This document shows, piece after piece, positions 46,201 to 61,200 of a stretch of 64,000 nt of DNA. The notes under the pieces are model-generated. The model saw only the letters and a program-made list of their open reading frames with translations. It did no database searches and had not been told where the DNA came from. The stretch spans positions 197,501-261,500 of the forward strand of contig OZ026570.1 of NCBI GenBank assembly GCA_964020155.1, read 5' to 3'. How positions within the stretch are numbered: the first letter of the stretch is position 1; every line of letters begins with the position of its first letter. The translations under genes and the position numbers were made by a program. This stretch comes from Chondrilla cf. caribensis. Its lineage: Eukaryota; Porifera; Demospongiae; Chondrillida; Chondrillidae.

Positions 46201-49200
46201 CCAGTTGGAAGGACTCCAAATAGGGAGTGTCGTTGTCATGGTAACGAGGCTCGGGGGTCAATGCTGTCATGTGATCGAGGGGTAGAGCGTACAACCCCAC
46301 CATGTCTTGAATGGTGTTCTCGGAGGTCAGCAAGTGGATGGTACTGTCTGAAGATCCAATTCCGCGAACCTTGAGTTCATTCAGGTCGGATCTCAACAGC
46401 CTTGCTCGAACAACAGTGCTGTCCTCAAATGATGTCAACACTCCCCCAGTGAGGTTGTATTCGTGGTCGGTGTTCATGACGGAGGGCATCAAACGGAAGG
46501 AGATTGCAGTGAAGTCCAAACTGCTCACGTTCATGGTCTCGTTGAAGACCATCACCAAATCTCCCGTGTTCATGTCAATACTGAAGCTCAACAACCTCGG
46601 AGACAGTACATCGTCAACAAAGTCTGTCACTCTGAAGGCTGTCTGGTCACTCACTGGCTCCACATCATTGTAATACATGTCCTCCACAAACCCCCCAGGG
46701 AAGCTGACATAAGATGTTTCATTGTCTGTTAGTAAAACAACATCTCTTTTGATGTCATTCAAGTCGTCTTCATCTAGATGAATTCTCAGAAGTAAATCAT
46801 TCACCATGGTAACATTCCCGCCTTGGAGTGTGAGGGAGGTGCCAAGACTTGAATTGGCACTAGACTGGAGTGTCAGCTGGTATGGGTGGGCGGAGCTCGC
46901 ACGGACTGGCTCACTGAACGACAGCGTTAGGAGACCCTGGGTAAGGTCAACCAGAAAACCTTCTAGAACAGGTCTCTTCCGATCTGAAGTGAAGTTTGAA
47001 ATGTTAATGATATTCATAGGTGGTTGGTTAGGAAGGGCGGGGTTGGCCAAGTCGTGCACGGTGAGCGGAGAGGTGAGGAGGAAGGTGTTGTTAGCGTCTG
47101 TGGCGAGGTCCTCATGGAGCTTGATCATGTTGAGAGCGTCAAAGCCCAGTCTGACTTCCTGGATAGGACCGTCTGGAGTGATGACTAGACTACCGTCTAG
47201 ACCAACTACTGAAGCCATTCCAAAAAGATCACTTTGTAAGTAAAGTCTGGCTGGATTGAGGCTGTCAGCATCAACTGTCTCGTTGAAGTACAGAGTGAGT
47301 ATTTCTGTGGTGAGGTTGATGTCGAAGGACTCAAGGACGGGACCTTCTGAGTCAGCAAGAAATAAATCGACCGGTCTCGATGCAGGGAACACCACAAGCA
47401 TATTTCCCGCCATATCATTGATGGTGATACTGTCCAGGTAGAGATAAGGGTCTGTTCCATTGACGGCCAGACTGGTCATGTTCTTAATGATATTCATATC
47501 CTCTGGTGATATAAGGATATTCACAGTTGGGTCGTTTTCAGTGAGGGCTATGGTGCTAGTGGATCCAAGGGTGTGTTGCTCCAGCGAAGAGAGACCTCCA
47601 TCTGATTGGAAGGTGATGCCAGTGATGTTGAGAGAACTGACGTTGACAGTCTCAGAAAACGTCAGAGATAGAAGATAGTCGTCCATATAGAGGGCAGAGT
47701 ACACCAAATATGGTCTGTTTTCATCATCCGAAAACATCATGACTGGCTGGGGATTCGAGTTGTTGATGGCATTGACTGGATTACCGAACATGTCCTTGAT
47801 GGCATCAGAGGTGATGGAGAGGTAGAGAGAGGAATTACTGGTCCCGAGATCAGTCAACTTCTTGATGTTGTCTGCGTCAGACTTACCCACATTGAGGACG
47901 ATAACAGTATCAGGAGAGCTCGTGGTACCACTGTCAGCGGTAAGAGTGAAATGTGTGGTTGTGTTCACGTCCATGGTTGTGTCTGACAACAAAGTGAAGG
48001 CCCGGGGATCCAGAGTCAGTGGATCCACTGTCTCCGAAAAGGTCAGGATGATGACGCTACCGTTCAAATCGAAGTCAAACTGCACCAGAGATGGGGGAGT
48101 GGTGTCGTTGGTGTATTTGTTGACCATTGTCGCATTTGTCGACAGGATCTCCACCACTGGGTTCCCGAACATATCTTTAATTGCATTTGAAGTGAGGGAG
48201 AGGAAAGTGCTGAAGGGGTCGATGGCTAGGGCCCTCAATCGCTTGACTTGGTTGAGGTCATCGATGGATAACAATAGTTCAATTAATGTGCCATCGTTGG
48301 AGAGAGACACACCCCCAGTGAGTGTGTGGGAGTGGTTGTCCACAGCAGCAAACTGACTGTGCTGTAGTGTGATCTCGGTGATGTCCAGTGAGTTATTTCG
48401 AACAGTTTCCGAGAAGCTGAGAGACAGCATCCCACTGTCCACGTCGAGATCGAACTGGACCAGATAAGGATGAGTCCCATCAGCAGTGAAGTCGGCTGTC
48501 GGTAGAATCACGGTTTCCACCGGATTCCCATTCATGTCCCTAATCCCACCAAAGGCAAGATGGAGGTAAGTTGTGTTGTCATCAATTGCAAGGTCGTCAT
48601 AGAAACGGATCAAGTCCGAGTCATTCTTGTTCAGCACGATTTCAACTATGGTGCGGTTGTCCAAGGTCTGCTCGCCACCTGTTAGGGTGTAGTTGCTGGT
48701 CCAATTGGCCATGCTGTTCACCAGAGTGATGGAGGGGATGTAGAGAGTGGGAGCACTTACCGTCTCATCAAATGTGAGGGAGAGAATGTCTGAATTCAAG
48801 TCAAGGGTGAAGTTCGAGAGGGTAGGCCGAATACCATCTTCTTCGAATTCGTTTACTTTGATTGCCATAGCAACACCAATCGCTGTTAAATTGTTGCCGG
48901 CCATATCGTCGATGAGGTTGGGCAGTACAGTGATGTATGTGGTCTGGTTGGAGACAGCCAGGTCCAGACGCTGCTTGAGAGTGTTGAGGTCAACGATGTC
49001 CAACTGTAGAGTTACTTGAGTGGAGTCGTTCGTTGAATGGACTCCTCCCTTCAATCTGTAGGAGGTGGCTCCGGCTACATTTGAAGAAACAAGAACTATT
49101 CCCGAAGGGTCGAAGGTGTCTGTCTCCACTGTCTCGTCAAAGGTGAGGACGAGTTGTTCACTTGTCAAATTCAAATCAAATCCAACCAATCGGGGTCTGG

Positions 49201-52200
49201 TTGTGTCTGGGAACACGTTTGCTGCTGGTTTGGCATCTTGGATCTCCACGGCAACCACGTTAATAGCATTCTGGTCCTGTAGTGTGTACTCATCAAAAGC
49301 AAGAAATGTATTGGTCGTTGATGTTGCAATATTGCGCAACCTCTTCAGTTCATTCAAGTCACTGATGGAGAGGTTGACTGTGAGGATGATGTAATCACGA
49401 CTGGACCTGGTGGCATTGGTCAATGGTATGATGTACTCGGTGTCAGCTTCGGTGAAATTCCTAACATTTCCCAAAATCAAGTTCTCAATTCTCAGGGAAG
49501 GCGCTCTGACAGTCTCATTAAAGGTTAGAAACAGTTGACCAGTGTTCATATCAAGGGTGAAATCCTGCAATCTTGGAGGGGAGGTATCAGGGATGTACTC
49601 AATGGGAGGAACATACTGGATCTGCTGCATGGTGTTCCCTGCTATGTCGGTGAAGGCCTTGCGAATCGCCACGGGAACGGTAGAGAGGAGAGTGGTGTCG
49701 TTGTCGATGGCCAGGAATAGGTCCTCCTTGAGAGCATTGAGGTCGGTGGCTGAGAATTCGATGACCGCCCAAAAGTGAGGCTCCGATGTCACCCGTGTCC
49801 CCAGGTCTGCTAGGAAGTACGAGGTCAGCGGAGCGGAGGAGGAATTGCTGAAGTAGAACGCTTCACGATCGAAGCTACTCGGAAGAACAACATCATCGAA
49901 TGTGAGATTCATCCGTCCCTCGTCCAAATCTATCGAATAGTAAAGCAAGCTCACATCTCGCCCGTCATCCTGGTGCATTCGAACGAGCAAGGCTGAGGAG
50001 TTACTACGAGCCAGTACAGCATTGGTAGACATGTCCTCGAACATCCCCTCCTCGTAGGAGATGTAGGTGTTGAGCCCATCACTGGCGAGAGTTGCGTTGT
50101 AGATGAAGAGCTGAATGAAGTGGATGTCTTCACTGGTGAGGAAGATGGTGACTACCTTCTTCATGTTGGTCAAAGGATCCATGTACTCCACGGTGCTGTT
50201 ACTAGATAGTTGGATGTACACTGTACCATCATCTGTGATATTTGGATGGGATTGGAGGGTGATGTAGTGCGGGTTGACCGAGTCCAGATTGATGGGTTCG
50301 TCTGAGACAAGAGTGATCGTCTTGGAGGAGAACTCCACATCAAAGTACCTCAGTTTGGGTCTGGTGGTGTCGGGAAGTATCGTCGAGGCCTGCAGTCTGT
50401 TGGAGACATTCCGGGGAACATTGTCCTGGTCACTGGTGTCCTCGATCAGGTTGAAGGTGGTCTCTAGCCAGGTGGTGTCTGCTGAGATTGCCAGCTCTTC
50501 TCTCGCTTTCAGTTCAGACAGATCTGGCTCAGTGAGAGTGAAGTTGACATAAAGCCAGTTTTCCACTGAATTCACCCTCTCTTCCATAGTGAAGGTGTAA
50601 AAAGGGGTACTGTTGAATTCCGTCCCATACAGGGTGATAGCAGTCGGATCAAAATCAAGTAGATTGATGGTTTCGTTGAATGTTAGGACAATATTTCCGT
50701 TGTCAAGGTCCAGAGTGTAGTTCACCAGTACAGGCTGCTTCAAGTCTGGAACAAAGTCTGATGGGATCTCGAACTCGAACACTGCGTTCTCCACACGATC
50801 GCGCTCATCGTCCAGTCGTGCTGCAAAGTTGTTGGCCATGTCTCTTACCACAAATTCAGTGAACCTCACGTAGCAGTTCTGTGACTGACGACAAAGTTCC
50901 GGGATTTGCTTGATGGTGTTCAGATCCTCGGCCAGGAGGGTGAACTCCACTGTGGTGTCCGATATCTCCTGCACGTAGTCACCTCCGGTCAAGTTGACAC
51001 TCACGTAGGGTCTCACCCCATCATCGTATCCCCAGCTGAAGATGGAAATCTGGTCGGGATCAAACGTGCTCACATTGATGGTTTCATTAAAATCCAATCG
51101 GATTTTCTCATTGGTCAGATCAAACTTGATGAATTGAGCCAAAAATGGTGCGTTCTCATCGTCATAGTAGTTCCTGGCCATCTTTGGATCCTCTGTAACG
51201 AGCAGCTCTTGTACTGGTAGTCCGACCATGTCCTCCACAAGATTGGACGTGAATCCAATAAAGCAGTTACTCACCTTATCCTCATCTGTACATAGCTCCT
51301 GCCTCTTCAACCGATTGAGGTCCAAATCGTTCATGACAACTCTCAACACCTGAGAGTCACCTGGATCCACGGCACCTCCTGAGAGATCCACCCTCGGGTG
51401 AGGATAGGTCCGATTGGTTACTATCGGAGTCAAAATTGTGGTGTTGTAGACTATGTACTGATTGGACGGTGCATGGAAGAATCTAAATGATTCAGATATG
51501 TTTCGATATTCGGTGACAAAGAAGGTGGCATTTGATATCAAAGTGATGGATGTCACACTCAGCGATTCCCGATCCATCATTTCGTCAAACGTGAGAATAA
51601 GTGTCCCTGTGTTCAGGTCGATGTCAAAGGCATACAGAGAAGGAGGAGTTGTGTCATTGATGTAGTTCTCGGCCAGCTGACCATCCCCATTCATCCGGGA
51701 GACCACTCCATATCCGTTCATATCGCTTACGAGCAGATTCGGGTAAGTGATGAAAGTGGTAGACCGGTTGACAGCCAACTCTGTTCTGATCTTGATCTCG
51801 TTCAAGTCATCAGCGGCCTCGTCATTGTCCCGGTAGATGGTGAGGGTGATGTTGGTGGAATTGTCACTGGACCACGAGCCGTTCTTGAGTTGGTAATAAA
51901 GGTGAACGTCATCATCGTCAACAAAAGGGGTTTTTTGAAGTGTGATCATCTCCGGCATGAAACTATCTCTGTTGACTGTCTCAGAGAAGAAGAGTGTAAT
52001 GGTTCCTTCATTCATGTCCAGGTGGTAGGACTCCAGGATGGGGGGAGTGGTATCCATGGTGAAATTTCTTGCTCCTAGTGCAGAACCATCAGTGATAGGT
52101 ATCACCTCATTCCTGTCCATATCCACAACCATTGTTGATGGAAACGTGATGAAAGTATCCATCATCGAGGTGGCTAGATTGTAGTCCAGTTTGATGAGAT

Positions 52201-55200
52201 CAGCATCCTCCTTGGTGATGTTGATGATCACAACTGGACCGTTCTCACTGAGCGTACCTCCTCCAGTTAGGGTGTAGTTGGTGGAGGCTGTCATGCCGTC
52301 CTGGAGGGTGATCTGGTCGTACACGATGGAGGACACGTTGACCGTCTCGGAGAAGTACAAGGTCAACGTTGGTGCGTCCATGTCCAGTTCGAAGTCTGTT
52401 AGGTTCGGATTAACTCGATCAAAATTGTACATTTGTGCGGGCCTTGCCATATACGGGTGGATCTCGTTAACACTGTTGCCATTCATGTCATCTATGGCTT
52501 CAGGCCTAATGGACAGGAAGGTACTTTCCCTGTTTATCCCCAGGGTTAACAGCTGCTTAATGACATTGAGGTCCTTCAGTAGCAGTCTGAAGGTGACAAC
52601 TGGGTCATCAGGAGTCCTAACTTCACCTCCAGTGAGATTGTAAGTGACAGACCCAGTTCCATTCCCATCATGAAGTGAGAGTTGGGATGCATCCAGAGAG
52701 GATGAATTTACAGTCTCATCGAAATAAAGAGTTACGGTTTCGAGATTGAGATCAATATCAAAGTCAGTGAGATTAGGTCGTATGAGATCGGCTTGGTAAT
52801 AGCGGACTCTCTTAGCAGAATCCACCACGATTTCTGTCACGTTGTTGTTGAACACATCAAGCACGAGATACTCAGTGATGGAAATGTATGTGTTGTTGAT
52901 GTTGGTGGCCAAATCCGTCATCCTCTTGATCTCGTTCAGATCGGCATCTCCGAGGTAAACAACGACATCAGTTGTGAGGTCCTCCATGGGAAAACTGGTG
53001 GTGTTTAGCGTGTAGGACACATTACTACCCGGTGAGCTGACGAGGGTCACTTGAGTCACGTTGAACATGACTGAATTGACCGTTTCGTCAAAGTAGAGCG
53101 TCAAAATGTTACTGTTCAAGTCCAGGTCAAAGTCATCCAGCACAGCTTGTGAGGTGTCACTGGTGTACACGTCTGGACGTGTGGCATTGATGCCGTTCAC
53201 AAGTGGGAGGATGTACTGGTTGTTGGTGTCCCGGATGGCCTCGGGGTCAAAGGTCAACCAGATCATCCCCTGTCGTGTGCCAATCCGACGCACTTTGAAC
53301 TCATTCAAATCTTGTCTCGAGAGCTGTATTGTAATGACAGGAGAGTCATCGGAGGTGACCACCGAGGAGTTGAGTGCATACTCATAAAAGGGATTTGTGA
53401 TGTTCTTGAACCGTTGGAAGACAAGTTGGGGGATTTTGACGAGCGTTGCATTGATGGTTTCGGAGAAGATCAACGTCAACAGACCACTGTCCATGTCAAC
53501 CTTGTAGCTGCGGAGAATTGGGCTCGTGGTGTCGTTGACAAACATGGACGCGGGAAACCCATCAGTTATGTTGATTGGTTCTACTTTGTTGCCGTTCATG
53601 TCCTCGATGAGGTTGGCAGAGAAACTAACAAAGGACGTCTCTTGACTAACAAAGAGGAAGGGGTTCTCCTTTACAACATTCAGATCTGTTTCGTTCACAA
53701 TTAGAATGATTTCTTCGCCATTCGGACTTCCCGTCTCACCTCCTTGGAGAGTGTAATAATCGGTCATATTGTCTGTTGCGTTGACGACCCCCTGCAGAGT
53801 GAGTTCCGAGGGTTCCAATGTTCCACTGTCCACTGGTTCACTGAAGGAGAGAGCTATCGTGAAGGAGTTCACATTCACCGTGAAGGAGACCAGGGTGGGC
53901 GGAGTCAGGTCGGGAAGATGCACCCCATTCACAAGTGCTGCCTCGGCGTAGTTCGGAGAGAGAGAGACGTCTGTGACTGTGAAGTCGTCAATGGACAACC
54001 AGGTGTTGCTATTGTTGGTTGCTAAGGAACGGTGTAGTTTCAAGTCGTCCACGTCATCATCGTTGAGGTATACAGTGACTTCAGGGAAATTCCCTTCACT
54101 TATGATCCCCCCTGTCAGGTTGTGATAGGAGAAGGTTCCCACCCAATTGTTGTTGATGATCAGCCGTCTCAAGTGAAGCGAAGAAGACTTGACTGTTTCA
54201 TCAAATGTTAGAGTGAGTGATTCGTTGTCGAGGTCAAGAGTAAAATCCTTCAATTTTGGGCGTGTCATGTCCACGATGTATCCGCCCTCCATCACACGAA
54301 GGGCCTCAGTGTCGTAGATAGGGACATTGGGATTCCCGAACATGTCCTGAAGGAAATTACCAGACAGGGTCAAGAAGGTGTCGACTTGCGAGAATCCAAC
54401 GGTATCGAGAGACTTGATTGCATTGCTGTCATCCGTGGTGAGGTTGACCACCACAATGTGGTTGTTCTCGCTCACGATGACTCCACCACTCAGCGTGTGA
54501 TATTCGTCTGCTGTTCGGTTGCCCTGTATCGTGATGGCACTTAGGTTGTAGGTGCCGATGTGCATGGTCTCGTCGAATGTGAGAACAAGCTGATCGCGAT
54601 TGGCATCAAACGTGAAATTCAGCAATATCGGGTCCATTTCATCATTGATGTAACCATCAGACATGATAGCATTGTCTGATGGAATCGATACAATCCCATT
54701 GCCGGTTGTATCCGATATCCCATATTCATCAATTGAGATGAAGGTGTCATTTGCAGATGTTGCGAGAAATTGTAATCTTTTGATCTCGTTAACGTCATCT
54801 CTAGTGAGTTTGAACACAACCTTGGTGGAGAGCTGGCTACTGGTGTCCCCTCCCGTCAACGAGTGTGACTGATCTGTGAGATTGGGACCGTTTTGGATTG
54901 TCCACTGAGAAAATTGAACTGAGAATGGGTCCACGGTTTCAGAAAAGGTCAAAATTAGTTCAGACGTGTTCAGATTCAGCTGGAATGACATCAGTTGAGG
55001 TGGAGTTTGGTCCATTAAGTAGCTGTCTGCCATGATAGCGGCAGTGTCGTTGACCTCATTTATGGGATTTCCACTCATGTCCAAAAAGGCGCCCTCTCCA
55101 AAGCTGAAAAATGTGTTGTAGATGCTTGTGGCAAGGTCCGTGTCTGCTTTGATGGCATTTTGATCCTCTGTAGAGAGCAGTATTTCTATCACATCACTGT

Positions 55201-58200
55201 TGTTGGAGATAACACTGGCATCGATGTCACGCGATGAGAAGTGCCCACTGCTTGAGTTTTGTAGGTAAACGAGTGACGAATTGAACGTGTTGGCTTGAAT
55301 GGTTTCAGAGAATGTCAACACCAGAACACCTGTGTTGGCATTGAACACAAAGGACTCAAGGACAGGACTAACCGTGTCAACACTGACGTTGGAGCTAGGG
55401 GAGAATTCCACCGGCTGAACATGGTTGCCGCTGACATCTTGGATTGTGGCATCAGTGAATGATAAATAGATGGCACTGCCGTTGATTGAAAATTCTTCCA
55501 TCAGTTTGAGCCGATTTAGATCTGATCTTGTCAGTTCAACGAGAACAGTGGGTGAATTGGGTTGGTCCACCAGTCCTCCGGTGAGTGTGATGTTGAGTGG
55601 ATCCACCTCGTCACTGTGTAAGGTGATCTGTGTGACCTCCAGTGTGGGCACATCCACTGTTTCATCAAACACCAGGACCAGGGTATCATTGGACAGATCC
55701 ATGTTGAAATAGCGGAGTCGAGGAGCTGTTTTATCTGCAATGTACTTGGTGACACGTACAGCCGCAATGTCTCTGATGGCATCAACCGGGTTTCCAGCGA
55801 TATCGGTGATGGCATCCGTCCTCATCGTTAGGTAAGTACTGCTGTTGGATGTTGCCAGTTGAGAGAGTTGCTTGATCGTGTTGAGGTCGTCCCCTGATAT
55901 GTTGATCTCAATCACCCTTGAGTTCATCGACTGTGAGTGGGACATGTCGAAGACGAACATCGGTCCAGTTCTGAATATTTCAACCGGTTGAAGGCCGAGG
56001 GCAGGTACAAACAGGGAGCTACTGTCCATGACTTCACTGAATGAGAGAGTCAGCACACCTTTGTTCAAATCCAAAGTGTATGCTACCAAATAAGGAGCTA
56101 GGGTATCTGGGATCACACTTTTGGCTGCTAAGGCGGAGTCGTTGGCAATCGGAATGAGGGGATTCCCCGTGTAGTCCATAGCGGCTGCTCCAGACACAGA
56201 CAGGTAAGTGTTGTTCTTGTATTCTCCGAGCATCTCCGTCTTCATCAAGGTGGCCAGATCGTCTGGAGTGAGAGAGATGACAGCCTCAAAGGGGAAACTC
56301 CCCACTTCCACAGACGAATTGACACTCAAATCAATGAAAATACCAGAGGATTCATTGGATTGTAACCTAAATTCTTCCGGAAGGATCGATTCAATCCTAA
56401 CAGCTTCTGTGAATGAAATGAGAATATTCCCCAAATTCAAGTCCAGGACAAACGACCTGACCTCTGGAAACCCCTCGTCCTCCTCAAAAGTGCTGACTCG
56501 GATGGCATGACCGTTCGTGATGGCCAGTAGGTCACCAGCAAACACCCCATCGACCGTATCCGCTCTGGCCGTCAGAAAGGTGTCATTCTCGCTGTTGGCT
56601 ACTACAGCGGCCATTTTAAGAGCATCAAGGTCGAGAGACGACAACGTCACTATCACGGTGAATCCAAACTGTCCTGTGATCACACTCCCGTTTGATAACT
56701 GAACTCTCCGTTCCGGTTCTGAATCCATCATGTCCTGGATCACAATTCCAGAGGCATCAAACGAATCCACATTGATGGCATCATCAAACGTGAGATTGAG
56801 CATTCCTTCATTAACGTCCAGATCAAAACTCAAGAGCTTGAGACGTGACGTGTCCTCTATGACCTCTCCGAATGAGGTCATTTGGACATTAATATTCCCA
56901 GCTGTGTCCGATGCGGTGTCATCTAATAGTGTTACTAAGATACCACTTTCAGTCAATGAAGGTGTGGTTTCTATGGCAACAACATCAACTTCGTTGAGCG
57001 AAATCACAACATCCATGATTCCATATTGTCCCGGAATTGCATTTGAGACAACGCCTCCTGTGAGATTATAGCTGTCTCCGCCCATTCCTGATGACAGGGT
57101 TATACCTGTTGCATTGAAAGACTCGGGAACGATAGGCTCGCTGAAACTGAGAGTGAGAGAGTTGTCATCAAGATTCAGCACAAACGATGTCAAGTTGGGA
57201 CTGTTGGAATCCGGGACAAAATGCCTCACTTTTTGGGCCATTTCTGGCAATATGGATTCGATAGGGTTGCTACTGAAGAAGGCCAAATCACTAGTGAAAT
57301 TACTCGTTAGAGACACAAACGTTGTATTGACATCTTTGAAGTACTGGGTGGATTTCAGAGCAGTGATGAGACGCTGAGGTAGGGTGATGTTGACATAGCG
57401 ACTGTTGCTAAGCGGTTTATATGCACCTGTAAGGGGAATCCCCTCCATTGCACCAGTACTGTTCTCTTCCGCTTGAAGGAAGATCTGAGAAAGGTCCATC
57501 TCTGCAACATTGACTGGTTCATCGAACTCCAGGTACAGGATTCCCATTTCCAAATCCAAATCAAAAACTGTGAGTCTGGGTGGATTGGGGTCATCAACAA
57601 AGTTACTCACGATGAATCCGGGAGAATCGTTACCAACGTTACTAGCTTTGTGGCCGTACATGTCACGAACAAAATCACTTGTAAATGACAGATAGCAATT
57701 CCCTCTGTACGTACACACATCAGATGACAGCTTGATGGCATCAAGGTCAGCTTGGGTCAGAGATATTTTCAAAATTGATGAATTTGTGTTCGGTACAGCT
57801 CCGTCAGTTAACTCAATCGTATCCCGTGGCAACACAAAGAGACTCCGAAGAGACAGAGCGGTAAAGTTGAGTGTGTCGATATTCACAGTTTCAGACAATT
57901 CAATTGTAATTGTTTCAGAAATGAAATCAATCTCCAGGAATTCAATTAATGATGGTGGTGTGGTATCGGGGACAAAAGTACCAACGGACATGAAATTGAT
58001 GGAATTCACGGGATTCTGATACATGTCCATCACAAGGTCTTGAGTGAATGAGAGATAACACGCCTCCTCCTCACGACACACGCCCACCTGCTTCAAACGA
58101 TTGAGATCAGCCAATCCCAAAGAGACGTTCTGAATTGGTGAGTTGACGGAGTTACTGAAAGCTCCTTTTACCGAGAAAGTGGAATCGTTGGATAAGGGAC

Positions 58201-61200
58201 CACTCGTCAGAGTGAGCTCGGTGGCATCCAATGTCTCCTCGTGAACCGTCTCGTCAAAGGTCAACAAAATGAACCCGTAGTTCAAATCCAGAGTGAAGTT
58301 CAGTAGGGTGGGTCGAATAATGTCGGCAGAGAAGTTAGAAGGTGGTCGTGCTCGCTGTCGAAACACCTCTACCAGTTCATTCCCCGACATGTCCATCAGT
58401 CCTTCCCTGTCGATAGCTAGATAGGTGTCAGTTTGCGTGGTGACGAGCAGGGGAATGGCCTTCAAGTTGTTGAGATCCGTTTTGGAGAACTGGATGACAA
58501 GGATGGTGGAATCGGTGGAGGTGACGCTGCTGGAGGTGAGGGTGTACTCCAGTGTCCCATAGTTCATGGCATTCTGGAACACAAACTGAGTGACGTCAAC
58601 TGATGTGGCATTGATGGTTTCATCAAACGTCAGTACCATCATTTCAGAATTTAAATCAACGGTGTATGATTCGAGGACTGGTCCAATTGTGTCTGGGACA
58701 AACACACCATTGCTGCCGATAGCCATTGTGCCATCGACAACTACTGCTTCGTTTCCAGAGAGATCATCCACAACTCCTCGACGAGATGAGACAAACGTAG
58801 TTTCAGCTGAGATGGCCAAATCCTCTATCTGCTTGATCCTGTTCAAGTCTGCGATGGTGAGAGTCACAACCAGGGTTGTTCCGTCGCTGTCGGTGAAGAC
58901 ATTGTCAACACCAGTGAGAGTGTGGTAGGACCCAAGACTTGCATTGAAGCCCGACTGCTCCCTGCTGTGGAGGGTGACACGCTCGGCAATGAATGTCCCA
59001 GAGTCTACAGGCTCGTTGTACGTGAGATAGAGAATGCCTGTGTTGAGGTCGAGGTACTGGGAGAGGAGCTCGGGAGGATCAAGGTTGGCAAAACTGCCAT
59101 TGATGCTGAGTCCATCATCCAGTGGGGTAGGATACAGCCCATTCCCCACCATGTCAACCGCCCCTCCAGACTCCACTGCTATGAAGGAGGAGTTAGGTGT
59201 CGTCAGCAGCTCAAATTGGTCCAGTTGTCGGATGCCCTCCAAGTCATCCGGAGTAATGTCGATCGTGATGAAAGGGGAGTCCGTTGATGACACAACACCA
59301 CCTGTTAGTCTGTAGGTGATGTTGGAGGATGTGGCGTTGTTAGCATTGCTGAAGATGAAATAGACTGGATCCACTGAAGAAGCATTCACTGTCTCTGAGA
59401 ACAGCAGCTCCAGAACGAGGGTGGTGTTCACGAACCTCAGGTTGAAGGAGAGAAGAGACGGAGGGACCAGATCTTCCGAGAACATCCTCACGGGTATGGC
59501 TTCTTCACTACTGATATCCAACAGGGGATTTCCCCACATGTCCATCACTGATCCACTCAGGACAGAGATGAAGGTGGTGTCGTTGCTGACAGCAAGGGTC
59601 GGGTCTGCTTTGATGGTGTTCAGGTCATCTCCTTCAGTGAAGAAGGACACTCGATGGCTGTAAGCGGTGGACACAGAAGTGGTGGGGGTGAAGATGACAG
59701 CACCAAACCCATCACTGATGGAAATATTGCTATCAGCCTGAAGTGTGAACCCTGAGATCATCACAGTGGAGGCATTGACTGTCTCTGAGAAGAAGAGATC
59801 CAGTTCTCCCGAACTGACGTTGAAATCAAAGGTCACCAACTCCGGGGGGAAGTCATCCGGGTAGAAGTGTGCTGGGATGAGTTGAATGGCCATCGAGGGT
59901 GGAATGGAGGTGATGTTGTTACCTGCAGCGTCCATGAAGGCGAGCTCTGTGAGTGTGATGAAGGTATCCCGGGATGACGTACCTAGGTCCGGATGCTCTG
60001 TGATGGCATTTATATCTGAAAATGACAGGTTGATGGTGATCACGGTGGAGTACAGACTGATGTCCACAGTGCTATCGGTGAGAGTGACATTGGTGACTCC
60101 TGGTTGGCCGTTGGTGAGAGTGATGGCTGACGGTGTAAAGGAATCGGCTCTCACAGTTTCCGAAAAGGTCAACTCAAGCTGGTTGGTTGTGAGATTGAGG
60201 GAAAATCCCCTCAGCTCTGGTCTAGTGATGTCATCATAGAATGCTGACACATTGAGCGGGTTAGTGGAGTTGATGGCTGTGACCGCCACTCCACTCATGT
60301 CCTCCACCAATCCCCTACCTACAGTGAGGAGAACGTTCCCTAGTGAGGTAGCCAGTGTCGGCAGTGCATTGAGAGCGTTGACGTCTTTGGAAGTCAGAGT
60401 AACGTTAACTTCAGTGAAATTTCTTCCTGATGGTATTCCTCCTGTGAGTGTGTACGACACTGGAGGGTTGTCACTGTTCACTAGAGTCAGGTCTTTGAAG
60501 TTGAAGCTGTCTGTATTGACTGGTTCATCAAACACAAGGAGAAGAACGTTGGAGTTCAAGTCGAGCTCAAACGCCCTCAGGTTCGGAGGGGTAACATCGG
60601 GAAGAACAAGGTCGGCTTGGATGGCTCTCCCGTCCAGGATCCCTCCAATCCCAACACCCGACATGTCCACCACTGAGTTTGGCTCCAGTGTGAGGTAAGT
60701 GTTGTTCTCTTCTGTAGCAAGGGTGAAACGCTCCTTCAACTCATGAATGTCTGGGGTGTTGAGGTCAATGACAACCACAGACGAGTTACCATGTGAAGGT
60801 GTGGGCGAGGTCAAGCGATAGGATGGAGTCACACTGCTGGAAGCGTCCTGTATCCCTATACCGCTCACATCAATGTTCGGTACAGATACAGTTTCGTTGA
60901 AGGTTAGAATCAGTTGTTCTTCGTCAAGGTCAAGCGTGAAGCCTTCTAGAACAGGAGGTTGCTCGTCCGGAACAACTTTAGTGACATTGAGTGGGGACTC
61001 CGGTCTGAATGGGACCACCTTGTTCATGTTCATATCGAGGACCCCGTCTTCAGATATTGTCAAAAACGTGTTGGTTTCAGCTGTTCCCAAGGCAGTCATC
61101 TCCTTCAAAGTGTTGAGTGTCCCCCTGTCCAGCAACAGCTCTATGACGGCTCCATTGTCGGACAACACAGTGCCATTGAGGGGGAGATACTCCGTCGTGG

